From: Flavobacteriales bacterium
GTDB taxonomy: Bacteria > Bacteroidota > Bacteroidia > Flavobacteriales_F > PHOS-HE28
Direction of reading: 5' to 3'
DNA: 64,000 bases
Assembly (NCBI GenBank): GCA_016710015.1
Contig: JADJLR010000003.1
Span: forward strand, 496,001-560,000
Shown here: positions 36,191 through 43,500 of the stretch, piece after piece
Numbering within the stretch: the first letter of the stretch is position 1
Layout of the letters: the number at the start of each line of letters is the position of its first letter
The notes under the pieces: generated by a model
Seen by the model: only the letters and a program-made list of their open reading frames with translations
Database searches by the model: none
What the model was told of the DNA's origin: nothing
Program-made: the position numbers and the translations under genes

Positions 36191-37179
36191 CGCACAATGG
36201 TGACAAAGCCCGTGTACGGCGGCGACCGCCCTTCGAGCTGATTCAATTGAATGTGGTAGTAGTAGGTCCCCACGGGCAACGCCGCGCCGTTGTGGGTCCC
36301 ATCCCAAGCTTCGCGATAACCGGTGGTGCGTAGGACCACCTGGCCCCAACGGTCATGGATGATGATCTCCGCTCCCGGGTAGTCCGCGATCTCCGGGATC
36401 TCCCACAGATCGTTCCAACCATCGGAATTCGGGGTGAAGGTGTTCGGCGGGTTCACCCGTCGGGTCACCACCACGAGAACATCATCGTTATAGGTACACC
36501 CCGCGATGGTACTGGTAATGGTGTACACGGTAGTGCTTGACGGGGAGGCGATCGGTTGCGGGATATCACTGCCACTCAAGCCGACCGTTGGAGACCAACT
36601 CAATGGTGATACACTGATCCCTTGTAGCTGGGTGCTTTCCCCGGAGCCGATCTCGATGTCGGGTCCGGCGCTCAGGTCCACCCCGATGATATCCGCTCCG
36701 GGTCCGGAGATATCCACTGAGAAGCTGCATTGCGCAGGGGTGAGTGCACCGTTGTTAACGGCACCGGCGATCAGGATCCAATAGCGGGTCTCGGGCAGCA
36801 GGGATTGGGAGGTCACTTCGATCAGTTCGTCACCGAGTTCGCACGCGGATACGGCCACGAATCCCGTCAGTGTGCAAGAACCGTTGCCGGAGAGGATCAC
36901 GGCGCTCAGTTCATTGTCCGCTCCTGACAACACGGCGCAATCGATCCCATTCACGACCACGCTGACCGGGCCACCCATGGAATTCGTGGTGAAGGTGTAC
37001 CAGACCATGGCATCGGTAGCGGCGCAGAAGCCCGGAACACCACCGGCACCCGTGTTGGTTCCGCTAAGTGGTGTTCCAGCACAGAGCAGCGCGGCCGTTG
37101 AGCACGAGCTATTCGGAGGCTGGGCGAACAGGGTAGCACAGGCCATGATCGATAAGGCCGCAGTGGTTAGGATGCGCAT
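36187..37179 (-). CDS. small T9SS type B (gliding-associated) cargo protein
   Basis: A 330-residue exported protein. The start at 37179 gives a signal peptide (MRILTTAALSIMACATLFAQ); earlier in-frame starts lack one. The mature part begins PPNSSCSTAALLCAGTPLSG and contains a beta-sandwich of the kind seen in many Bacteroidota surface proteins (VWYTFTTNSMGGPVSVVV), then a short Ig/PKD-like segment and a type B C-terminal domain: PPNTFTPNSDGWNDLWEIPE, IHDRWGQVVL, AWDGTH, PVGTYYYHIQLN, YTGFVTIVR. It is the first gene of the adhesin/PorP series and lacks the giant repeat array of its companions. The function is unknown; a small adhesin or an accessory subunit of the larger ones is possible. Confidence 0.88.
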   Translation of the reverse strand: MRILTTAALSIMACATLFAQPPNSSCSTAALLCAGTPLSGTNTGAGGVPGFCAATDAMVWYTFTTNSMGGPVSVVVNGIDCAVLSGADNELSAVILSGNGSCTLTGFVAVSACELGDELIEVTSQSLLPETRYWILIAGAVNNGALTPAQCSFSVDISGPGADIIGVDLSAGPDIEIGSGESTQLQGISVSPLSWSPTVGLSGSDIPQPIASPSSTTVYTITSTIAGCTYNDDVLVVVTRRVNPPNTFTPNSDGWNDLWEIPEIADYPGAEIIIHDRWGQVVLRTTGYREAWDGTHNGAALPVGTYYYHIQLNQLEGRSPPYTGFVTIVR

Positions 37180-37331
37180 AGTCACTACCAACATGACCGC
37201 ATTCGGTTGCACGAACGGCCTCGCCGAAGGTAGACGGCGGCTACGCGGTGATAAGGGCCACATGATCCGCACTTTCGCACAATATACTGTTGAGGGCCTT
37301 GCTTCCCAGCCCGAACAGCAGCTGCGGCGGG

Positions 37332-38393
37332 TCAGCGCTCGGCCAATCGCTTCAGGCGAGCCATATCCAGGATCACGATCTCGCGACCTTCGGAAGCGAT
37401 AAGCCCATCCTGCTTCAGGTCGCTCAAGCAGCGGATCAAGGATTCAGTGGCTGCACCTACGATGGTGGCCAGATCCTCCCGGCTGATCTTCAGGCCGATC
37501 CCGGGTTCGTTCACCTTTGCATACCGCTGGTGCAATCGGAGTATGGCTTGGGCCACTCGTTGGCGCACACTGGAATAAGCCAACTGCAACAGGTGTTCCT
37601 CCTTCTCCCGGACATCCTTGGCCAGCATTTTGATGAAACGGATGCTGACATCACGATCGCGATAGAGCAAGGCCATGAGATCCTCCCGTGGCACGGTGGC
37701 GATCTCACATTCTTCGATGGCCTCCGCAGTGTCCTGAGCATGGCCGTTCTCCAGCAGACCCATATGACCGATGAGGTCGCCTTCGGTGTGCAAGCCGGTC
37801 ACGAATTCCTTGCCTTCGCTGTTGATCTTGAAGGTCCGGGCCTTTCCGCGCACCAAGTAGGGAAGGGTGCGCAGTTCATCCCCCTCGTGGAAGAGGATCT
37901 CTTTGGCAGGCACCTTGCGGGTCTTTCGGTCTGCGCTCAGGTCCTTGAGTGCATCCAAACCCCGGGCTTGTTCCATGAAACTGTTGAAGCCATCGAAGCC
38001 GGCACCGAAACCCTTTTGGAAAAGCACACAGCGGCGCAATCGCCCCTCAATGGCATTGAGCAGGTCGCTTTCCTCGAACGGTTTGGTGAGGTAGTCGTCG
38101 GCACCGAGTTCCATGCCTTTGCGCACATCGACACGTTCCGCCTTTGCACTCAGGAAAATGAAGGGGATATCTGCCGTTGCCGGGTCTCGTCCCAGCATGT
38201 AAAGCACACCGAACCCATCGAGTTCGGGCATCATGATGTCGCAAATGATCAGGTCCGGTTTTTCTTTGCGTGCGATATCGACACCGCGGCGCCCGTTCTC
38301 TGCCTTCAGTACATGGTAGTTGGCCAACTCCAACATTTCGGCCGTATTGTCACGCATATCGGCATCGTCTTCGATCAACAGTATCGTTCTCAT
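37332..38393 (-). CDS. response regulator: receiver, cNMP-binding fold, Crp-type HTH
   Basis: A 353-residue transcription regulator. Residues 1-120 are a receiver domain with phosphoacceptor Asp52 (IICDIMMPELDGFG), acidic pair EDD at 8-10 and Lys104 in YLTKPF. Residues about 150-265 form a Crp/Fnr effector-binding beta-roll (KEILFHEGDELRTLPYLVRG, HTEGDLIGHMGLLEN). Residues about 280-345 carry a Crp-type helix-turn-helix (ISREDLATIVGAATESLIRC and LSDLKQDGLI). No cysteine cluster is seen, so it is unlikely to sense oxygen itself as Fnr does; the signal probably comes from the histidine kinase whose stop overlaps this start by four bases. Targets unknown; the cbb3 oxidase cluster 3 kb away is a candidate (inference). 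A long plus-strand frame across it is a shadow. Confidence 0.92.
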   Translation of the reverse strand: MRTILLIEDDADMRDNTAEMLELANYHVLKAENGRRGVDIARKEKPDLIICDIMMPELDGFGVLYMLGRDPATADIPFIFLSAKAERVDVRKGMELGADDYLTKPFEESDLLNAIEGRLRRCVLFQKGFGAGFDGFNSFMEQARGLDALKDLSADRKTRKVPAKEILFHEGDELRTLPYLVRGKARTFKINSEGKEFVTGLHTEGDLIGHMGLLENGHAQDTAEAIEECEIATVPREDLMALLYRDRDVSIRFIKMLAKDVREKEEHLLQLAYSSVRQRVAQAILRLHQRYAKVNEPGIGLKISREDLATIVGAATESLIRCLSDLKQDGLIASEGREIVILDMARLKRLAER

Positions 38394-39640
38394 CCGAGTT
38401 TTGGTTCGTTGGAATAAGCGGCCACGTGCTGCGGCAGGGTAACACTGAATACGGTATGGCCGGGTTCGCTCGTGAAGCTAATGGAACCCTGCATCAATTC
38501 GACGTATCGCTTCACGATATTCAATCCGAGTCCGGTGCCTTGTATGGTCACCACATTGCTTCCACGGAAGAAGCGCTCAAAGAGGTGTTGCTGGTCCTCT
38601 TTGGAGATCCCGATACCGTGATCACGGATCACGATATGCAGTTCCCCGTCAGTGATGCTGGTTCGTAGTGCGATGGCCGAATCCTCCGGCGAATACTTCA
38701 CCGCATTGGTGACCAAGTTGGTAATGATCTGCCCGATCATCTGGCTGTCGGTGGTCACGGTACGCACATCGCCATGATGATCGTAGTCAATGGATTGGCC
38801 TGGTTTGGCGAGACCCCGAAGCTCTTCGATGAGTTCGATGCAGCGGTGTACGATGTCCACTTCCACCGGAGATACCCGCACATGGCCTTGTTCGATCCGT
38901 TCCAGAGAAAGGAATTCGTTGAGCATGGCAGTTAGTTCGCGCACTTTGTTACGGATGCGCACTACGTGCTTCTCCACTTTATCCTGCCCTTCGGTGTACC
39001 GTCCGATCAGGTCAACACTGCTCATGATGGTACTGAGCGGAGTACGGAATTCATGACTTGCCATGGCCACGAACCGGCTTTTCAACTGATGCAGCTCACG
39101 CTCCTTCTCCAAGGCTTCGCGCACACTTTGCTCGGCAGCTTTCAATTCGACCGTACGCTGCTCCACGCGCTCCTCGAGTTCCTGATTGGTTTGATGCAGC
39201 TCTACCTCTGCTTTCTTGCGCAAGGTGATGTCCGAAACAAGCCCCATCACGTAGCGTGTTCCATCGATATTGAAGTGGTTGAGGCTCACCTCCACCGGGA
39301 ACACCTCTCCGTTCTTGCGTTGCCCGAACAATACCATGTTGATGCCCATGCTGCGCCGCACGGGGTGCTTGGTGTAGGCTGTGCGATGTGCCGCGTGTTG
39401 ATCGCGCAGCGCGTTCGGCAAGAGCTCGTCCACGGAACGGCCCTTCAGCTCACCTTCGTTGTAACCGAACAGGTCATTCAGCCTGGGATTGTTCATACGG
39501 ATGCTTCCCATTGCATCCACAACGACCAGACCTTCCGCAGCAGCTGTGAAGAGAAGCTCGCCAACGCGTGCGATATCGATATCCTGCTCCGGGCGATCTT
39601 CCGCTTCCATGCGCGGCAAGATATCGACCTTCTTCATCAA
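38390..39640 (-). CDS. PAS-domain sensor histidine kinase
   Basis: A 416-residue kinase with no transmembrane segment, so probably cytoplasmic. Residues about 25-140 form a PAS domain (GLVVVDAMGSIRMNNPRLND, LFGYNEGELKGRSV), followed by a coiled coil (ELHQTNQELEERVEQRTVEL), a dimerisation/phosphoacceptor domain with His196 in MASHEFRTPLS, and an HATPase domain with NLVTNAVKYS, DHGIGIS and GTGLGLNIVKRY. The partner is the receiver-Crp regulator downstream (four-base overlap). It also overlaps the cysteine-dioxygenase-like gene upstream by four bases, so all three are one operon. The PAS domain resembles FixL/oxygen-sensor types loosely, but no haem ligand can be assigned from sequence alone. 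Confidence 0.92.
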   Translation of the reverse strand: MMKKVDILPRMEAEDRPEQDIDIARVGELLFTAAAEGLVVVDAMGSIRMNNPRLNDLFGYNEGELKGRSVDELLPNALRDQHAAHRTAYTKHPVRRSMGINMVLFGQRKNGEVFPVEVSLNHFNIDGTRYVMGLVSDITLRKKAEVELHQTNQELEERVEQRTVELKAAEQSVREALEKERELHQLKSRFVAMASHEFRTPLSTIMSSVDLIGRYTEGQDKVEKHVVRIRNKVRELTAMLNEFLSLERIEQGHVRVSPVEVDIVHRCIELIEELRGLAKPGQSIDYDHHGDVRTVTTDSQMIGQIITNLVTNAVKYSPEDSAIALRTSITDGELHIVIRDHGIGISKEDQQHLFERFFRGSNVVTIQGTGLGLNIVKRYVELMQGSISFTSEPGHTVFSVTLPQHVAAYSNEPKLG

Positions 39641-40149
39641 GGTGGGCCAGCAGGCAAGACCGTGGACCTGCCCGTTCGCTCATCGTACACCCGCCACTTG
39701 CTCATGGGCTTGGCGTAAAGATTGAGGGTCACGGCCCTGCCCGGACCGCGATTGCTGAACCGATGGATCCCCTTCCCACTGGTGAAATGCCCACTATCCC
39801 CGGTTTGCAGATACACTTCGTTCTTGAGTTCCAAGATGCCACCTGGCCCGAGTTCGAAACGCTCCTCGACGAGTTCACCGACCAAGGGATAGATCCATGC
39901 GGTCTGGCTATTGAAGTCGTGGATGCTGGTGCTCTGACCTGATTCGTAGCAGATCACGAGCAATTCGATCTCCTCATTCCGGTGGACGCAAGTACGCGTA
40001 TAGTGCCGTGAGTTCCAACGGTAATACGCTTCCAGATCACGTCCTGGCACGGCATACCGTTCCAAGAGCTTGGGGTACTCGCTCACATTGCGGTGGCGTA
40101 GCAGTTCCCGCACCAGTTCGCCGATGGATCGTATAGGGTCCGTGGTCAT
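39637..40149 (-). CDS. cysteine dioxygenase-like cupin with altered metal site
   Basis: A 170-residue cupin similar to type I cysteine dioxygenase, which oxidises cysteine to cysteine sulfinate. Family marks: SIHDFNSQTAWIYPLVGELV, GIHRFSN and TLNLYAKPM. The usual three-His site is His-x-His plus a distant His; here His77 and His129 are present but the second residue of the first pair is Phe79. Tyr145 matches the catalytic tyrosine. The expected crosslink cysteine is replaced by Ala, as is common in bacteria. The enzyme may therefore be inactive or use another ligand or substrate. It is the first gene of an operon with a kinase and a regulator (four-base overlap), so it could supply or modify a redox or thiol signal. 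Confidence 0.75.
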   Translation of the reverse strand: MTTDPIRSIGELVRELLRHRNVSEYPKLLERYAVPGRDLEAYYRWNSRHYTRTCVHRNEEIELLVICYESGQSTSIHDFNSQTAWIYPLVGELVEERFELGPGGILELKNEVYLQTGDSGHFTSGKGIHRFSNRGPGRAVTLNLYAKPMSKWRVYDERTGRSTVLPAGPP

Positions 40150-40174
40150 TCTCCGAGAAGCGCAAGGGCAATAG

Positions 40175-40217
40175 CAAACGTAGCGGAGCGCCCCAGCCTA
40201 CCGGATGACATTCGTCA
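40175..40217 (-). promoter_or_regulatory. promoter with Crp/Fnr-type operator for the CDO-kinase-regulator operon
   Basis: On the minus strand TACGTTTG (40175-40182) fits the -7 consensus TAnnTTTG, 25 bases before the ATG. Upstream is the perfect palindrome TGAC-N4-GTCA (40206-40217). If transcription starts about five bases after the -7 box, the palindrome is centred near -41.5, the classical class II activator position for Crp/Fnr proteins. No -33 TTTG is present, as expected for an activated promoter. Confidence 0.45.
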
Positions 40218-40362
40218 GTCCGCTGGAAGAAAACCAGATGTCAGATAGTGCAGCCCAGCGTGGGTATCCTAGCGAATACCGCAGCGGAGAAAAGTCGACC
40301 GCAAAGACCACCTCCGGCATTCGATACCGGAAAAAGAACTACTTCCTGCGCACGTTGACGCC

Positions 40363-40758
40363 TCACATGCGCTTGACGAGCCATCGCATGAATTCGGCCT
40401 TCAGCTCGTTGTAGAGTTTCTCGAATGTATGCATGGCATCGCGTTGCTCGGCATGGTCCCTAAAAAGGCGGTGGTCGATCGCAACAGGGTGGTCCATGGC
40501 CTCCTTGACCAGTTCATTCTCGTGCTGCTTCAGATCGTGACGTAGTTCGTCGATCACTTCGCGTTGACGGATGTACTGGTTCTGAAAGTGCTCCAATTCG
40601 GCCATCACCTCCTTACCTGTGTTGCGCTTCACGATCTCTTCCATGCGGTGTTCGAGGATATCGATCTCCTGCTTACAGAATTCGAGGGTATTCAGCCAAA
40701 GCTTGTGATCGTTGTGGAGGTCGCCGATGTGGACGCGGTTGACAGTTGATGTGCTCAT
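40363..40758 (-). CDS. small coiled-coil protein, unknown function
   Basis: A 131-residue, almost wholly helical protein rich in charged residues (EFCKQEIDILEHRMEEIVKR, IRQREVIDELRHDLKQHENE). It has several histidines (HIGDLHNDHK) but no recognised metal-binding motif. The start at 40758 (MSTSTVNRVHIGDL) is preferred; the frame is open to 40920 but those residues are compositionally odd. It lies downstream of the cbb3 cluster on the same strand after a 158-bp gap with an inverted repeat. I do not recognise the family. Confidence 0.7.
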   Translation of the reverse strand: MSTSTVNRVHIGDLHNDHKLWLNTLEFCKQEIDILEHRMEEIVKRNTGKEVMAELEHFQNQYIRQREVIDELRHDLKQHENELVKEAMDHPVAIDHRLFRDHAEQRDAMHTFEKLYNELKAEFMRWLVKRM

Positions 40759-40777
40759 GTTGAATGGTTGAGGTTTG

Positions 40778-40802
40778 TCCCGCACTTCTTCGGCGTGCGG
40801 GA
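40778..40802 (-). terminator. inverted repeat after the cbb3 cluster
   Basis: Eight-base perfect stem TCCCGCAC / GTGCGGGA with a 9-base loop between the SafE-like gene and the coiled-coil gene. No T-run follows, so termination or attenuation is only a possibility. The stem core (TCCCGCA...TGCGGGA) also occurs at 9201-9229. Confidence 0.35.
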
Positions 40803-40916
40803 GCCGTCGCGAGGCGCTATGGCGAGTTGAAAGGTTTAGGGTTGACCGGCACTTCTCCGCCGAGCGAAAAGCGAGATGGGTGTGGATCCTTGGACTCTGC
40901 TCAGGACTGGAGTTGA

Positions 40917-41621
40917 TCAATGACAGTTTGTTGCTTGCAGCGGTCGGGTGATCTCTCCTGGACTCACGAAAGGGATACCGAGTTCGAGACCTCGAAGGAT
41001 CATCAGTACCGCTACAGCGCTCACAAGGTAGGGTGATGTGCGACGCAGGAACTGTCGAAAGTCAGTACCTAGGAGGCCACCGCCCATGCGCACGGCCACC
41101 AAGGCAGGCCAAGTACCTAGGCCGAAGAGCACCATGAAGGCCACTCCGGATAGAAGGGAACCGGAAACTGTGGAACCGATCGCAGCGGCATACACCAAGC
41201 CACAAGGCAGCAGTCCGTTCAGCACTCCGGAAAGGAACAAGGCCTCGGGTGCCGTGCGGCGCAGGTTCCTGCCGAGCACGCTTCGCAAACGACCGATGAC
41301 GAGCGAGACACGGCCGTGTGGTAGCCAACGTTCCAACACGCCCGGCACGGCAACCGACAATAACAACACGACACCCGCAGCGATGGATACGCCTTGTTGC
41401 AGACCGGCCAACCGCGATCCTGTTCCAAAGGCACCGAAAGCGAGCCCCAACAGGGCATAGGTGAACAGTCGGCCACTGTTCAGGATCAATGTGGATAGCA
41501 AGCGAGCGCCCCAACGTGGCGAGGATGAAGGCACGGCCAAGGCGATGGGGCCGCACATACCGATGCAATGCGCACTGCCCGCCAAACCAAGCACGAAGGC
41601 TGCGGCGAGCACGGGATTCAT
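40917..41621 (-). CDS. SafE/UreH-like membrane protein of the cbb3 cluster
   Basis: A 234-residue polytopic inner-membrane protein. The start at 41621 (MNPVLAAAFVLGLAGSAHCI) gives the standard family beginning with the motif HCIGMCGP; longer frames add a basic non-family tail. A second half includes GVLNGLLPCGLVYAAAIGST. This family (annotated TauE/SafE or DsbD/UreH-like) is commonly linked to cbb3 oxidase gene clusters, and its paired Cys motifs suggest metal or thiol handling during oxidase assembly (inference). Its start overlaps the ccoH stop by four bases and it is the last gene of the cco operon. Confidence 0.85.
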   Translation of the reverse strand: MNPVLAAAFVLGLAGSAHCIGMCGPIALAVPSSSPRWGARLLSTLILNSGRLFTYALLGLAFGAFGTGSRLAGLQQGVSIAAGVVLLLSVAVPGVLERWLPHGRVSLVIGRLRSVLGRNLRRTAPEALFLSGVLNGLLPCGLVYAAAIGSTVSGSLLSGVAFMVLFGLGTWPALVAVRMGGGLLGTDFRQFLRRTSPYLVSAVAVLMILRGLELGIPFVSPGEITRPLQATNCH

Positions 41622-42049
41622 GGCACCACAAGCTTTTCTTCGGTGAAGTACCGCGTTCCATCCACGGTCCACTCGAGCGATGCGTTGTACCGACCGGGCC
41701 ACAATTCCATGTTGCCGCGTTCGAAGATCCCGGTCGTGTTCACTGTGATCACCTGATCTGCACGCGGGTCGTTGGGGCGTAACAGGGTCAACTCGCCGGT
41801 GATGACCTTTCCATGGAATTCTTCGGGGAACTCCAAGCGCAGATCTTGTGCGGTAACGGCTATGCGTACGGGGGAAGAGAGCGCATTCGCCCGTTCAGTA
41901 TGATCGATCCGTTCTTGGAACTTCAACTCCTTTTCGTAGTACTCCTCGGTCACCAAGGGCGATGGGTTGCGCGATGCCATCACCACGAACCAGGTCATCA
42001 TGCCCGCGAAGACGATCAGTGCCAATGCCAATCCTTTTCCCCAGTTCAT
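41618..42049 (-). CDS. ccoH: CcoH/FixH-like cbb3 oxidase assembly protein
   Basis: A 143-residue protein with one N-terminal membrane helix (LALALIVFAGMMTWFVVMAS) and a periplasmic domain (SPLVTEEYYEKELKFQERID). This matches the FixH family, needed for maturation of cbb3 cytochrome oxidase. Four-base overlaps link it with ccoG upstream and with the SafE-like gene downstream. Confidence 0.9.
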   Translation of the reverse strand: MNWGKGLALALIVFAGMMTWFVVMASRNPSPLVTEEYYEKELKFQERIDHTERANALSSPVRIAVTAQDLRLEFPEEFHGKVITGELTLLRPNDPRADQVITVNTTGIFERGNMELWPGRYNASLEWTVDGTRYFTEEKLVVP

Positions 42050-43500
42050 TTGCTTACGGTGTTCATGGGTCCAACGAAAGAGGTACTCACCTCCTCCAGC
42101 AATTCATCGCCGCTGAAGATACCGACCACGACCTTCGTCTTCATCCCGGTGAGCTGATCCTTGCTCAGAATGATGAAGGTTTCAGCTCGACCGAGTTCAC
42201 CGCCCTTCAGGTCGAGTGTTCGGCCGATCAGCTCGATGTCGCCCTTCACATTCATCAGTTCCAATCGCAATGGCAGATCGTTCGGGGTCTTGTTCACGGT
42301 CTTGATCGCGTACAGGTTGCTGATGCGACCATCCTCCCTTGTCTGGTAGAGCATGCCCGGTGTGCGCAGAATGGTGGTCTCCGTATCGGTACGCATGGCG
42401 ATCAATGTGGTGAGTGCCCCGATCAACACAACGAGCACAACGGTATATGCTTTCAACCGGGCATTGAAACGGAACGGCTTCTTCTCCGCGACTTCTTCTT
42501 CGCTCGCATAACGGATCAAGCCAGTGGGCAGACCAACGCTGGTCATCATGTGATCACACGCATCGATACAGGCCGTGCAATTCACGCATTCTAGTTGTGT
42601 ACCATTGCGAATATCTATCCCGGTGGGGCAAACGTGGACACAAGCACTGCATTGGATGCAATCGCCTTTGCCGACCTCTGCGCGATCCTCGCCCTTGCGG
42701 AACAACCCCCGCGCCTCGCCTCGCACATGGTCATAAGCGATCACGATGCTCTTGCGATCCAAGAGTACGCCTTGCAACCTTCCGTAGGGGCACACCGTGG
42801 TACAGGCCTGTTCACGGAAGAAGGCGAAGTTGCCATAGAACGCACCACTGAAAACGCCCATGGCGAGCAGCCCACCCCAATGTTGCGACATCGGTTCGCG
42901 CACGATACGGAACACCTCGTCGCTGCCGAGGATGTACATCAGGAAGAGGTTACCGATGAGGAAGCTGATGGTGAAGAAGAGCACATGTTTCAATGCCTTT
43001 TTCCCCATCTTGGCATTGGTCATCGGCCCGTTGTTGAGGGCCTTCTGCTGTTTCCAGTCCCCTTCGATCGCATACTCGATCCGGCGGAAGACCATCTCCA
43101 TGAACACCGTTTGCGGGCAGGCCCAACCACAGAACAGCCGACCAAAGGCCACGGTGAAAAGCGCAACGAAAATGATGAAGGTGAGCACACCGATCACGAA
43201 GATCAAGAAGTCCTGTGGCCAGAACACTTGACCGAAGAACACGAAGCGCCGCTCCACCAGATTGATCATCAGCAGCGGCTCTCCACCGATTCGGATGAAC
43301 GGACCGATGAAGAGTAACGTCAAGAGTGCATAACCGAACCATTGGCGCCAGTTGGTGAACTTCCCGGATGGCTTCTTCGGATATACCCACACCCGTTTCC
43401 CATGCTTGTCCACCGTGCTGATCGCATCGCGGTAACTCTCGTCACGGATGGGCTTCGCCGCTAGATCGCGTTTGATATGCTCCGGCTGCGGTGCCATCAA
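42046..43500 (-). CDS. ccoG: CcoG/FixG cbb3 oxidase accessory ferredoxin protein
   Basis: A 484-residue inner-membrane protein involved in copper reduction and assembly of the cbb3 oxidase. It has about five transmembrane helices, the conserved FCGWACPQTVFMEMVFRRIE segment in the membrane part, two ferredoxin-type clusters (CIQCSACVHVCPTGID and CVNCTACIDACDHMM), and a C-terminal Ig-like periplasmic domain (IELIGRTLDLKGGELGRAE). It is overlapped by four bases on both sides by ccoP and ccoH. Confidence 0.95.
   Translation of the reverse strand: MMAPQPEHIKRDLAAKPIRDESYRDAISTVDKHGKRVWVYPKKPSGKFTNWRQWFGYALLTLLFIGPFIRIGGEPLLMINLVERRFVFFGQVFWPQDFLIFVIGVLTFIIFVALFTVAFGRLFCGWACPQTVFMEMVFRRIEYAIEGDWKQQKALNNGPMTNAKMGKKALKHVLFFTISFLIGNLFLMYILGSDEVFRIVREPMSQHWGGLLAMGVFSGAFYGNFAFFREQACTTVCPYGRLQGVLLDRKSIVIAYDHVRGEARGLFRKGEDRAEVGKGDCIQCSACVHVCPTGIDIRNGTQLECVNCTACIDACDHMMTSVGLPTGLIRYASEEEVAEKKPFRFNARLKAYTVVLVVLIGALTTLIAMRTDTETTILRTPGMLYQTREDGRISNLYAIKTVNKTPNDLPLRLELMNVKGDIELIGRTLDLKGGELGRAETFIILSKDQLTGMKTKVVVGIFSGDELLEEVSTSFVGPMNTVSK

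Noticed and set aside
37290..38417. 375-codon plus-strand frame across the response regulator gene
   Set aside because: It is antisense to a protein with complete receiver, cNMP and HTH motifs. Its translation has no recognisable domain; long shadow frames are expected at this GC content.
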